This document shows, piece by piece, positions 1 to 7,132 of a stretch of 10,024 nt of DNA. The stretch comes from Prevotellaceae bacterium (GTDB taxonomy: Bacteria > Bacteroidota > Bacteroidia > Bacteroidales > UBA932). Below the pieces are notes generated by a model. It worked only from the letters and a program-made list of their open reading frames with translations, searched no databases and was not told the origin of the DNA. How positions within the stretch are numbered: the first letter of the stretch is position 1; every line of letters starts with the position of its first letter. The DNA lies in assembly GCA_031275145.1 (NCBI GenBank), contig JAISPE010000119.1, positions 1 to 10,024 of the forward strand, in the 5' to 3' direction. A program made the translations under genes and the position numbers.

Positions 1-1083
1 GCCCCTGACGAGGAACAGAACTTCTTTACCGACGAAGGCGTGAGGTACACCGTTACCGCCGACGACGGCGTGACAAAGAAAACCTACGTCGCCAAAGCAA
101 CGAGAACGAAGTACAGGGACGCGGAAATTCTTGGCTTTAGTGTCGGCGGCGTGCCATGGCCAGTTATCGACGGGAACATTAATTACTCCTACGCAGCAGG
201 AAAAGAAGTGAGTAATTTGACGCCTGTCATCACTCTGTCTCCCGGCGCAACGGTAACTCCCGCATCGCGTACATCGCAGAACTTCTTCTCCGACGAAGGC
301 GTAACGTATGTCGTTACCTCCGAAGACGGCTCGGCAACGAACACTTACGTCGCCAAAGCTAAAATCAAGGTGATACTGTGGATGGACAGAAAACTGATGA
401 GCGGACACCCTATAGGCAACGATGCAATACCGAGCGCCAGCAATGGAGCAGACAGATTGTTCGACAGTATAGGACGAAGCCTCGGAGTGACAAACAGTAC
501 TCTCAGAAGTACTTTTTTCTCCGTCAGTAATCCGGACGGGAGCATGCCGATCTATTACACAATAGATCTCGGAAAGGAGGCTGTATTAAACATGTTTTGG
601 ATTGAGCCGCGCGGAGATGACAGAGCCACCGGAGGTTCCCCTGCAGGAGGACGGTATGCTTTCGGTTCAAACGGAGGCGCTTCTCCATACCACTGGAAAC
701 TCTGGGGTACAACGTATGATTTCGCCGCTCCCGACTCCGATCACCAAGCGGCAGACGATCCGTACTGGACCGAAGGTCAGTGGAAGAGCGATCCGAGATG
801 GATAGACTTTGGCGATTATTATTACAGACGTCCCAGCGATCCGAACGCAACTCCGGAAAACACAAGCGATGAAACCCGTACCGGCGATAAATGGCTTTAT
901 GACATGAGTATTATATACCTGCCACCGGGTATAAACAATCAGATGAACTTTAGCTTACCGGAAAAAACGCCTGTACAGTACGTCCGCTGGGAGTTCATTC
1001 AGTCGTGGTGGCCTAATCCGACTACTCCGGAAACGGCAGCCTTTATGCACGAAGCCTGGTTCTATGAAGTAATCGCGGAGTAA
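1..1083 (+). CDS. Surface protein, DUF5018-like repeats plus discoidin-like (DUF5000-type) C-terminus, 5' partial
   Basis: The reading frame is open from base 1, so the N-terminus lies outside the window; 360 codons remain before TAA at 1081-1083. The internal GTG at 40 is not the start, because the residues before it (Q-N-F-F-T-D-E-G) already belong to a repeat. Residues 6 to about 120 hold one full unit and the tail of another of an 87-residue repeat with the signature QNFF-DEGV-Y-VT-DG--TYVAKA, like Bacteroidetes DUF5018 Ig-like repeats. Residues from about 124 to 360 look like a discoidin-type DUF5000 module: LFDS, YTIDLG, a Trp-rich WKLWGT segment, W-DFG with RRPSDP, and a C-terminal PVQYVRWEF followed by HEAWFYEV. 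Such proteins are usually exported lipoproteins that bind glycans or partner surface proteins, often near SusC/D systems. No partner is visible here, so any substrate is unknown. A strong terminator follows. The domain names rest on pattern memory, not a search. Confidence 0.75.
   Translation, partial: APDEEQNFFTDEGVRYTVTADDGVTKKTYVAKATRTKYRDAEILGFSVGGVPWPVIDGNINYSYAAGKEVSNLTPVITLSPGATVTPASRTSQNFFSDEGVTYVVTSEDGSATNTYVAKAKIKVILWMDRKLMSGHPIGNDAIPSASNGADRLFDSIGRSLGVTNSTLRSTFFSVSNPDGSMPIYYTIDLGKEAVLNMFWIEPRGDDRATGGSPAGGRYAFGSNGGASPYHWKLWGTTYDFAAPDSDHQAADDPYWTEGQWKSDPRWIDFGDYYYRRPSDPNATPENTSDETRTGDKWLYDMSIIYLPPGINNQMNFSLPEKTPVQYVRWEFIQSWWPNPTTPETAAFMHEAWFYEVIAE
16..359 (+). repeat. Tandem 261-bp (87-codon) in-frame coding repeat
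   Basis: The segment 16-98 recurs at 277-359, exactly 261 bp later, with high DNA similarity. Both copies begin CAGAACTTCTT, carry CGACGAAGGCGT, and end TACGTCGCCAAAGC. The offset is a multiple of three, so the repeat is in frame and encodes beta-sandwich-like units. At least one more unit probably precedes base 1. Confidence 0.8.
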
Positions 1084-1133
1084 AATTAATTCCTGACGAA
1101 GTAAGAAATAAATCTTATTTCATAATAAAAAGA

Positions 1134-1173
1134 CAATCCGGCAAAACAGTACGCCGGATTGTTTTTTTTTTTT
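1134..1173 (+). terminator. Rho-independent terminator of the surface-protein gene
   Basis: CAATCCGGC (1134-1142) pairs perfectly with GCCGGATTG (1153-1161) around a 10-nt loop, followed by 12 T residues (1162-1173). An A-rich stretch just before the stem lets the base extend by A-T pairs. It sits 50 nt past the stop codon and separates the surface-protein transcript from the dapB operon. Confidence 0.92.
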
Positions 1174-1201
1174 ACAGCAAAGCAAGCTTTTTCCCGCCTC
1201 T

Positions 1202-1469
1202 TCGTCATTGCTAATACCCGTTTCGTACTGCAACTGTCTGAACTGTGATTTTTGTGATTTACATGATTTTTTTGATTTCGTCCGTCAATTCTTAGCTGCG
1301 ACGTAACGGAGATGTTACGCCGAACGAAAATGTTCAAACGTAGACAAAAAACCTCATTTCCACCTAATTTTAAATAACAAAACAATCTAAGTAGCAATAG
1401 TATATACCCGTATTACAACCTCATTACCTCATTCCAGTTGCGGTATGAAACGGGTATTTGCAATGACGA
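1202..1469. repeat. Imperfect 35-bp inverted repeat pair framing about 200 bp
   Basis: The left arm (1202-1236, starting TCGTCATTGCTAATACCCGT) and the reverse complement of the right arm (1435-1469) match at 32 of 35 positions. The 198 bp between them carry no gene. No clear target-site duplication is seen outside the arms. It could be a pair of dispersed intergenic repeats in opposite orientation, or the ends of a small non-autonomous element. Confidence 0.8.
1246..1281. repeat. Short tandem array, four units of exactly 9 bp
   Basis: TGATT occurs at 1246, 1255, 1264 and 1273, exactly 9 bp apart, with units TGATTTTTG, TGATTTACA, TGATTTTTT and TGATTTCGT. It is preceded by TCTGAACTG and directly follows the left arm of the inverted repeat. 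From memory, similar TGATTT-rich intergenic repeats recur in several bacterial genomes, but I cannot verify this here. Confidence 0.65.
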
Positions 1470-1526
1470 TGGAAACGGGATTTCTCCGAAAATTGTGTCT
1501 CATATCTCAATATTAAAAATTTCCTT

Positions 1527-1534
1527 TAAGTTTG
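1527..1534 (+). promoter_or_regulatory. Candidate -7 box for the dapB operon
   Basis: TAAGTTTG matches the Bacteroidetes -7 consensus TAnnTTTG and lies 45 nt before the dapB ATG. No good TTTG (-33) element is found 19-20 nt upstream, so the call is tentative. Confidence 0.35.
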
Positions 1535-1579
1535 TATCCGGTAATAATTTTTGTAACGGTTAATTAATATTTGAAACAG

Positions 1580-2287
1580 ATGAAGATAGCATTAATAGGA
1601 TACGGGAAAATGGGCAGAACGGTAGAACGTTTTGCACTCCAGCGCGGACACTCGATTACAGTCAGGATAGACAAAGACAATGCGGAAGACATCCGTTCCG
1701 GCGCATTCAAATCGTCGGATATTGCGATTGAGTTCAGTATTCCCGAAACGGCTTTTCACAACGTATCCACTGCATTAAACATGGATGTTCCGGTAGTTTG
1801 CGGTACGACGGGCTGGCTTGACCGGCTGGACGAAGTAAAACAGCTGTGCCTGACACGGAAACTTGCATTTATCTATTCCTCAAACTACAGTCTTGGAGTA
1901 AACATCTTTTTCCACATCAACAGAAAGCTGGCGGAAGTAATGAAAAGATATCCCGAATACGCCGTTTCCATCGAAGAAATCCATCACATACACAAGAAAG
2001 ACGCGCCCAGCGGAACGGCGGTGACACTTGCCGAAGACATTCTGGCTCAAACCGGTCTGGAAAAATGGTCGCTTGAGAGAGAGGCGAACAGTCTGCACAT
2101 ATCCGCCGTTCGGGAAGGCGAAGTTCCCGGCACACATTCCGTTTCGTATGAAAACGATATCGATTCGATAACAATCCGCCACTGTGCGAAAAGCCGTGAC
2201 GGATTTGCGCTGGGAGCAGTCATTGCCGCCGAATTTGCACAGGGAAAACAGGGATTTTACACAATGAAAGATGTTTTAGGTTTATAA
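1580..2287 (+). CDS. dapB: 4-hydroxy-tetrahydrodipicolinate reductase DapB
   Basis: This enzyme carries out the NAD(P)H-dependent reduction in the diaminopimelate/lysine branch of aspartate-family synthesis, feeding lysine and peptidoglycan cross-links in the cytoplasm. The 235-residue product shows the Rossmann motif GYGKMG at residues 7-12, EFSIPE at 51-56, CGTTGW at 74-79 (nucleotide-binding/active-site loop), SSNYSLGVN at 100-108, and the catalytic signature HHIHKKDAPSGTA at 135-147 with His135/136 and Lys140. The C-terminal part keeps REGEVPGTHSV and RDGFALGA. Length is slightly short, as is common in Bacteroidetes. I chose ATG at 1580 over the in-frame TTG at 1571 because homologues begin MKIALIGYGKMG; there is no Shine-Dalgarno sequence, only AT-rich leader. 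It is the first gene of a tight three-gene plus-strand operon, with the next gene 15 nt downstream. Confidence 0.97.
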   Translation: MKIALIGYGKMGRTVERFALQRGHSITVRIDKDNAEDIRSGAFKSSDIAIEFSIPETAFHNVSTALNMDVPVVCGTTGWLDRLDEVKQLCLTRKLAFIYSSNYSLGVNIFFHINRKLAEVMKRYPEYAVSIEEIHHIHKKDAPSGTAVTLAEDILAQTGLEKWSLEREANSLHISAVREGEVPGTHSVSYENDIDSITIRHCAKSRDGFALGAVIAAEFAQGKQGFYTMKDVLGL

Positions 2288-2302
2288 ACAGATTTTAAGA
2301 AG

Positions 2303-4225
2303 ATGAAAACACGTTTGTTGAATGTTCTGCTGTTTGTCCTGTTCAATCCGTTCGTTTCTGGAGCGCAGACGGGCAATGTTACAGGCATTGCGATAAATCT
2401 GGAAGGCACACTGATGTACTATACCGAAGAAAAATCCGGCGAACACGCTCTGTACAAATCCACAAGAAGCGCGTCCGGTACATGGAGCGCGGGAGTGAGC
2501 GAAGACTCTTTTAACGAACATATAAAAGGATATACAGTGCAGACACCCTTTCTGACATACGACGGACAGACACTGTATTTCAGTGCAAATCTTCCCGGTT
2601 CGAGGGGGTTCGACATTTTCTGTTCACAAAAGAATGGAGATTCGTGGTCGCAACCCGTTCAGCTGTCTCCCGTAATAAATACCGAAAAAGACGAAATCTC
2701 GCCCTCGCTTCCGGCCGGCAATCACACAATTTACTTTACCCGGAACGGTCTCGACAGCGACTGTTACAGCATCTATACCTCCGAAGTCGATATCTCAGGA
2801 TGGTCTGTTCCGCGGATATTGCCGGCGCCGGTAAACACAGGATGCGAGAAACATGTGCACATATCCCCGGCCGGAGAAACGCTGCTGTTCTCGACCGACA
2901 GGCTTACGGAAAAGAAAAGAAAAAAATACAGCATATTCCAGTCCACGCTGATCAGTGAAAATATCTGGACGCCGCCTTCTCCGCTCGGCAACACGGCGAA
3001 AGAATATAACGAGTTTACGCCGGCCATCGACTACGAAAACAGCATGATTTTCGTTACAAAAGGCAGTACGGACAGTTTGACATGTCGCCTGCATTCGTAC
3101 GGCGCACCTGTCTTCAAGCCATATACGGTATTGAAAGGCGTTATAAAAGACGAAGACGGCAAACCTGTCGAAGCCGGACTCACAGTGCAAAACGCGTATA
3201 CCGGCGAGCTGTACGGCAAGTCAAACGCCGATCCCCTGACCGGAAAATATTCCGCAGTACTCCCCAACAACGCTCTGTACAATATCAGTTTTGCAGCAAA
3301 AAGCGGCTCCCGGAGACTGGAAAACATCAATACCGCCGACAATACTCAGGGTCAAACGCTGGTAAAAGACATTACTCTGACAGACAAAATCCTTGTACAT
3401 GTAACCGTGCAGGATGCCTTTTTGGACAAACTCATCGATGCGGAAGTGAAAGCATACGAAAAGACCAGAACAGCCAAAGTGTCGAAGTCCGGCGAAGGTC
3501 AATACCGTATTGTCACTCCGGTACTTGAAAATGTCGATATCGAACTGTATAAGGAAAACTACGTAAAGGAAAATATTTATATAAAGATTAACGATTATGT
3601 CGAATTTCCGGAAATGTTCTACACCGTCAAACTTAAACCGGAGATGCGCGCCGGAGTAATCAATGTGCGGGATATTTCGTCCAATCAGGGAATTGAGGCA
3701 AACGTCGAAATCAGAAACCTCAGTATCAAAGACGACAAAGTCCGCATATCCGCTGCGGACACCGGGAAATATGAGTTCAACATAAGGAAAGACTGTAAAT
3801 ATACCGTCAGCATAACACTGAAAAACTATTTCTACTATTATGCCGTATGGAAAGCCGATGCAGGCCGGATCGGTCAAACACTGGACGTTCACCTCGTACC
3901 GCTGAACGAAATCAACAAAATCCCCATGCCGAACCTGTCATTTCCGGAAGGAGAATCCACTCTGTCGCCCGAAGCGTCAGGCGAGCTTGCCTGCGTCGCA
4001 AAAGCGCTGAACAGCAATCCCGAATACACTGCGGTAATATCGCTGTATCATCTGAACAGCGAAAAGGAACTTACGCTTGCACAGCAGCGTGCGAGGTCTG
4101 TCATCACTTTCATGGAAACGTGCCGGATACCGAAAACCGGATACCGGATAGACATCTCTCCCGTCGATATAGTGAAAGTTCCCGATATCAGCTTTGTTAC
4201 AAACATCCCGACCGACAAAAAATGA
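2303..4225 (+). CDS. PorE-like envelope protein: beta-propeller, CRD-like modules, degenerate OmpA_C domain
   Basis: A 640-residue exported protein. Residues 1-21 form a signal peptide ending VSGA before Gln22, fitting signal peptidase I cleavage and the Gln-first tendency of Bacteroidetes secreted proteins; there is no lipobox Cys. Residues from about 25 to 260 are PD40/WD40-like propeller blades (TPFLTYDGQTLYFSA at 81-95, SPSLPAGNHTIYFTRNG at 133-149, HVHISPAGETLLFSTDR at 184-200). Residues 274-360 resemble a carboxypeptidase-regulatory-like fold (LKGVIKDEDGKPVEAG, TGKYSAVLP). Two more beta-sandwich-like segments follow (about 362-447 and 448-534). Residues 540-625 align with OmpA_C (LSFPEGESTLSPEA, LAQQRARSVITF), but the usual GHTD reads LYHLN. 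The order matches PorE of the type IX secretion machinery without its N-terminal TPR domain, so a periplasmic or outer-membrane scaffold role is likely; the T9SS link is inference. It is translationally coupled to metX. Confidence 0.8.
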   Translation: MKTRLLNVLLFVLFNPFVSGAQTGNVTGIAINLEGTLMYYTEEKSGEHALYKSTRSASGTWSAGVSEDSFNEHIKGYTVQTPFLTYDGQTLYFSANLPGSRGFDIFCSQKNGDSWSQPVQLSPVINTEKDEISPSLPAGNHTIYFTRNGLDSDCYSIYTSEVDISGWSVPRILPAPVNTGCEKHVHISPAGETLLFSTDRLTEKKRKKYSIFQSTLISENIWTPPSPLGNTAKEYNEFTPAIDYENSMIFVTKGSTDSLTCRLHSYGAPVFKPYTVLKGVIKDEDGKPVEAGLTVQNAYTGELYGKSNADPLTGKYSAVLPNNALYNISFAAKSGSRRLENINTADNTQGQTLVKDITLTDKILVHVTVQDAFLDKLIDAEVKAYEKTRTAKVSKSGEGQYRIVTPVLENVDIELYKENYVKENIYIKINDYVEFPEMFYTVKLKPEMRAGVINVRDISSNQGIEANVEIRNLSIKDDKVRISAADTGKYEFNIRKDCKYTVSITLKNYFYYYAVWKADAGRIGQTLDVHLVPLNEINKIPMPNLSFPEGESTLSPEASGELACVAKALNSNPEYTAVISLYHLNSEKELTLAQQRARSVITFMETCRIPKTGYRIDISPVDIVKVPDISFVTNIPTDKK

Positions 4226-5247
4226 AAGAGAATCACATAACGTTCCCCGGTCCCTTCCATCTGGAAACAGGCGATATTCTGGAAGATATCGAAATAACAT
4301 ACCACACTCTGGGAACACTGACCGCCGGCAGCCGCGTTGTCTGGATATGCCATGCCCTGACAGCCAATTCGGACGCAAAAGACTGGTGGCCGGGAATGGT
4401 CGGCGACGACAAATTTTTTAACGGGCAGGAATATTTCGTTGTATGTGCAAATGTTATAGGCTCATGTTACGGGAGTACGGGACCGCTTTCCGTTAATCCC
4501 CGTTCGGGACGCCCGTATTTCAGCAAATTTCCCGCTGTAACGGTGAGGGATATGGTTGCAGCCCACGACAAACTCCGGAAACATCTGGGTATAGACCGGA
4601 TATACGCCGTAATAGGAAGCTCGATAGGCGGTTTTCAGGCAATAGAATACGCCATGCTGATCCCGGATAAAACAGACCATCTTGTCCTTATCGCCACCAA
4701 CTGCCGGGTCACACCCTGGGGAACAGCATTTAACGAGGCGCAGCGCATGTCGGTCTTCGCCGATAAAACCTATTTTGCCGACACTCCGGAAGGAGGTCTG
4801 GACGGAATGAAAGCGGCACGCGCGACGGCGCTGTTAAGCTACCGGAGCTACGACGGATACAACAAAACTCAGTACGAAGAAGACGACGATGTTATATTCG
4901 CCGACAGAGCCGCATCATACGAAAGATATCAGGGGAAAAAACTTGCCGGCCGTTTCAACGCCTACTCGTATGTTGTAATGACGAAAGCCATTGACAGTCA
5001 CAATACGGGACGGTTCAGGGGAGGCGTCGAAAAAGCGCTTTCATCTCTGAACGTAAAAACCCTGTTAGTCGGAATCGACAGCGACATTCTCTTTCCGGCC
5101 ACCGAGTTAAAATATATGCACGACAATATTCCGGATTCGCAGTATGCGGAACTGTCATCCGTCTTCGGTCACGACGGCTTTTTGCTGGAATCGGAACAGT
5201 TATCGACAATAATGCGTAACTTTTTTGATGACAGTGATTCAAACTGA
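4222..5247 (+). CDS. metX: Homoserine O-acyltransferase, MetX type
   Basis: An alpha/beta-hydrolase-fold enzyme that acylates homoserine (from acetyl-CoA, or succinyl-CoA in some members) as the first step toward methionine. The 341-residue product carries the early motif CHALTANS (43-50), the segment VIGSCYGSTGP (78-88), the nucleophile elbow GSSIGGFQA (132-140) with Ser134, the acid residue Asp288 in GIDSDILFP, and His317 in GHDGFL; together these form the Ser-Asp-His triad. The frame is open far upstream of 4222, but that part is a shadow of the preceding gene, and homology begins at MKENHITFPGPFHLE. The ATG at 4222 overlaps the preceding stop as ATGA, indicating translational coupling. 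With dapB in the same operon, it suggests co-expression of the lysine and methionine branches. Acetyl versus succinyl specificity cannot be settled by eye. Confidence 0.95.
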   Translation: MKENHITFPGPFHLETGDILEDIEITYHTLGTLTAGSRVVWICHALTANSDAKDWWPGMVGDDKFFNGQEYFVVCANVIGSCYGSTGPLSVNPRSGRPYFSKFPAVTVRDMVAAHDKLRKHLGIDRIYAVIGSSIGGFQAIEYAMLIPDKTDHLVLIATNCRVTPWGTAFNEAQRMSVFADKTYFADTPEGGLDGMKAARATALLSYRSYDGYNKTQYEEDDDVIFADRAASYERYQGKKLAGRFNAYSYVVMTKAIDSHNTGRFRGGVEKALSSLNVKTLLVGIDSDILFPATELKYMHDNIPDSQYAELSSVFGHDGFLLESEQLSTIMRNFFDDSDSN

Positions 5248-5260
5248 TTACGATCGTAAT
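5247..5260. other. 14-bp perfect palindrome at the metX stop codon
   Basis: ATTACGATCGTAAT is self-complementary and begins at the last base of the metX stop codon. With no loop and no T-run it is not a terminator. It could be a protein-binding site or chance. Confidence 0.3.
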
Positions 5261-5287
5261 TACGGAACTCTTGAGCCGCATAAGATT

Positions 5288-5310
5288 GATATGTTTTATA
5301 TCTGTTTTTT
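5288..5310 (+). terminator. Weak candidate terminator downstream of metX
   Basis: GATAT (5288-5292) pairs with ATATC (5298-5302) around GTTTT, followed by TG and six T residues (5305-5310). The stem is short and AT-rich, but the position, in the 109-nt gap between convergent metX and buk, is where a terminator is expected. Confidence 0.35.
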
Positions 5311-5356
5311 AGTTGGTTGCTGATTTGCTTTTCCGACGCTTCGTTTTGCTGCCCGT

Positions 5357-6433
5357 TTATCCGTACTGTTTTGCCTGTATTGTTCCCCTCAAGAGCATTA
5401 AACCGTTATGAGCCAAAGCTGACAGTTCGTCTTCGCCCGGATATACCGTTACAGGGGCTATAAATTCCACCATTTTGCTGATATAGCTGCAAATATACGG
5501 GTCGTTTGCAATACCTCCGGTTATCAGGATTGCATCGACCTCGCCTTTAAGCGCCGCAGCCATTGAACCGATGTATTTGGATACCTGATAAGCCATTGCA
5601 TCCAGAATCAATTTGCACTGTTTATCGCCGTTTTCCGCTCTGTTTTTAATTTCGGAATAGCTGTTTGTGCCAAAATAAGCCATAAATCCGCCTCCGCCGA
5701 CAAGCATTTTCTCTATTTCGGCTTTACTGTATTTGCCGCTGAAACAGATATCGACCAACTGTTTTGCGGGTATACTTCCCGAACGCTCGGGCGAAAACGG
5801 TCCGTCTCCATAGAGTGCGTTATTGACGTCAATGATTTGTCCCCGGCAGTGCGCCCCGACGGACACACCTCCGCCTATATGCGCTATTATCAGGTTAATC
5901 TCTTCGTAGTCGCGGTTAATCAAGGCTGCATGTTTGCGGGCAATGGCTTTCTGGTTCAGTGCATGAAATATCGGCACACGTTTGAATGCAGGATGTCCGG
6001 CAACTTTCGCTATATCCTGCATCTCGTCAACAACGACAGGGTCGGCGATATACGCTTTTCCTGTAGAAGTCTGTCCGGCGAGTTCGGCAGCAATCAATCC
6101 GCCAAGATTGCTCGCATGTTCTCCCATAGTATTGGATGACAGGTCTTCGATCATCCTGTCATTGATTTCGTAAACACCCGAACGCACAGGTTTGAGCAAT
6201 CCGCCCCGAGCCATGATAATGTCAATGTCCGACAATGAAAAATTTATCGCATTAAGTTCTTCAATAATAGAATTTTTACGGTATACATACTGTTCCATTA
6301 TACTTGAAAAACCGTTTAAAACACCGGCGTCATGCACTATTTTCTTTATAAAAACAGGTTCTTCATTCCTGAATATCCCTGTTTTAGTGGATGTAGATCC
6401 GGGATTTACTGTTAAAATATAAAAATTATCCAT
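5357..6433 (-). CDS. buk: Butyrate kinase
   Basis: A cytoplasmic member of the acetokinase/ASKHA family that interconverts butyryl phosphate and ADP with butyrate and ATP; some members prefer branched-chain acids. The 358-residue product has normal family length. It shows the N-terminal phosphate-binding motif NPGSTSTK (10-17), ARGG (75-78), AHIGGGVSVGAH (184-195), the DGPFSPERSG segment (210-219), and the C-terminal adenosine motif ITGGIAN (304-310) followed by YPGEDELSALA (331-341). The start is ATG at 6433. The gene lies 105 nt downstream of sodB on the same strand and converges on metX. The usual partner, phosphotransbutyrylase (ptb), is not adjacent on either side, so it must act from elsewhere or the kinase serves another acyl phosphate. 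The family call is firm; the preferred substrate is not shown by the sequence. Confidence 0.95.
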   Translation of the reverse strand: MDNFYILTVNPGSTSTKTGIFRNEEPVFIKKIVHDAGVLNGFSSIMEQYVYRKNSIIEELNAINFSLSDIDIIMARGGLLKPVRSGVYEINDRMIEDLSSNTMGEHASNLGGLIAAELAGQTSTGKAYIADPVVVDEMQDIAKVAGHPAFKRVPIFHALNQKAIARKHAALINRDYEEINLIIAHIGGGVSVGAHCRGQIIDVNNALYGDGPFSPERSGSIPAKQLVDICFSGKYSKAEIEKMLVGGGGFMAYFGTNSYSEIKNRAENGDKQCKLILDAMAYQVSKYIGSMAAALKGEVDAILITGGIANDPYICSYISKMVEFIAPVTVYPGEDELSALAHNGLMLLRGTIQAKQYG

Positions 6434-6481
6434 TCTATAGACAATTAAAATAATGACTGATACTGATGCTTATAAATGACA

Positions 6482-6512
6482 GGCGATGAACCCGAATTTG
6501 GAATCCATCGCC
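6482..6512. other. Stem-loop between sodB and buk
   Basis: GGCGATG (6482-6488) is complementary to CATCGCC (6506-6512) with a 17-nt loop. No T-run follows on either strand, so it is not a classic terminator. It may be a 3'-end stabiliser of the sodB mRNA or part of the buk leader. Confidence 0.35.
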
Positions 6513-6538
6513 GTCTTAATTCATTATGGACAAACACT

Positions 6539-7132
6539 TCACAGTTTATTATCAATAAACCTTTCCTCTATTTTCTTCCAATCCAAAATGTTCCAGAAGT
6601 TCTTTACATAATCGGCTCTTCTGTTCTGGTAATCCAGATAATACGAATGTTCCCAGACATCACAGCATATCAACGGAAATCCTGTTTTACTGTGGATAGG
6701 GCTTCCGGCATTTTGTTCCTGGCTTATGGCTAAACTGCCGTCATCTTTTTTGTATAACCATGCCCAGCCTGCGCCAAACAAAGACACTGCCGCCTTGCTG
6801 AATTCTTCCTTAAATTCGCCGAAAGAACCGAATCTCTTCTGTATCGCTTCCAGTAATTTACCGGATGGCTCGGATTTTGGCGAGGGAGAAAACGACTTAA
6901 AGTAAATATCGTGATTCAACACTTGCCCGGCATTGTTAAATATTGCGCCGTCCGATTCCCTGACTATAGTTTCCAAATCTGCATTCTCAAATTTTGTTCC
7001 CTGAACCAGTCCGTTCAGATTGTTTACATAAGTCAGAAAATGCTTTCCATGGTGGAATTCCACCGTTTCTTTTCCAATTGCAGGAGACAACGCTTCAACT
7101 GCATACGATAATTTTGGTAATTCAAACTTCAT
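6539..7132 (-). CDS. sodB: Superoxide dismutase, Fe (or Fe/Mn cambialistic) type
   Basis: This enzyme converts superoxide to oxygen and hydrogen peroxide in the cytoplasm. The 197-residue product has standard length and all four metal ligands: His27 (EFHHGKH), His74 (QVLNHDIYF), Asp158 and His162 (DVWEHSYY). The gateway residues His31 and Tyr35 are kept. Gln70 in NNAGQVLNH is the placement typical of iron-type enzymes; Porphyromonas-type SODs with this pattern are known to work with Fe or Mn, so metal choice is open. I placed the start at ATG 7132, since the frame continues only to a TTG at 7141 and homologues start MKFELPKL or similar. The upstream gap is AT-rich and carries repeated TTTTTGACATAATT elements, possible control sites. 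buk follows on the same strand. Confidence 0.97.
   Translation of the reverse strand: MKFELPKLSYAVEALSPAIGKETVEFHHGKHFLTYVNNLNGLVQGTKFENADLETIVRESDGAIFNNAGQVLNHDIYFKSFSPSPKSEPSGKLLEAIQKRFGSFGEFKEEFSKAAVSLFGAGWAWLYKKDDGSLAISQEQNAGSPIHSKTGFPLICCDVWEHSYYLDYQNRRADYVKNFWNILDWKKIEERFIDNKL

Larger units (their letters stand above)
1174..1579. other. Gene-free intergenic region with repeats, upstream of dapB
   Basis: About 400 bases contain no convincing gene. A 103-codon minus-strand reading frame here runs through the terminator and the repeat and resembles no family. The region holds the 35-bp inverted repeat pair (1202-1236 and 1435-1469), the 9-bp-period array (1246-1281), a small stem CGTAAC/GTTACG (1302-1307 with 1314-1319), and a possible degenerate third copy of the repeat around 1393-1420. 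The last 50 bases are AT-rich and probably contain the dapB promoter. I saw no tRNA or known riboswitch. Confidence 0.7.

Noticed and set aside
1086..1397. 103-codon minus-strand reading frame in the gap before dapB
   Set aside because: It runs through the terminator, the inverted-repeat arm and the 9-bp array, and its N-H-K-rich part is explained by the array. No family resemblance or start signal.
3221..3892. 223-codon minus-strand reading frame inside the PorE-like gene
   Set aside because: It is antisense to a well-supported gene, lacks recognisable motifs, and is Phe/Ile/Val-rich in the way expected from the opposite strand of a charged beta-rich protein.
3847..4221. Upstream extension of the metX frame (a longer 466-residue protein)
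   Set aside because: The extension overlaps the end of the PorE-like gene and its composition (Arg/Ser-rich, low complexity) is that of a frame shadow; MetX homology begins at 4222.
6539..7132. Phe32 in place of the second His of the usual GKHH in SodB as a lost key residue
   Set aside because: The metal ligands and gateway residues are His27, His74, Asp158, His162, His31 and Tyr35, all present; this position varies in Bacteroidetes enzymes.
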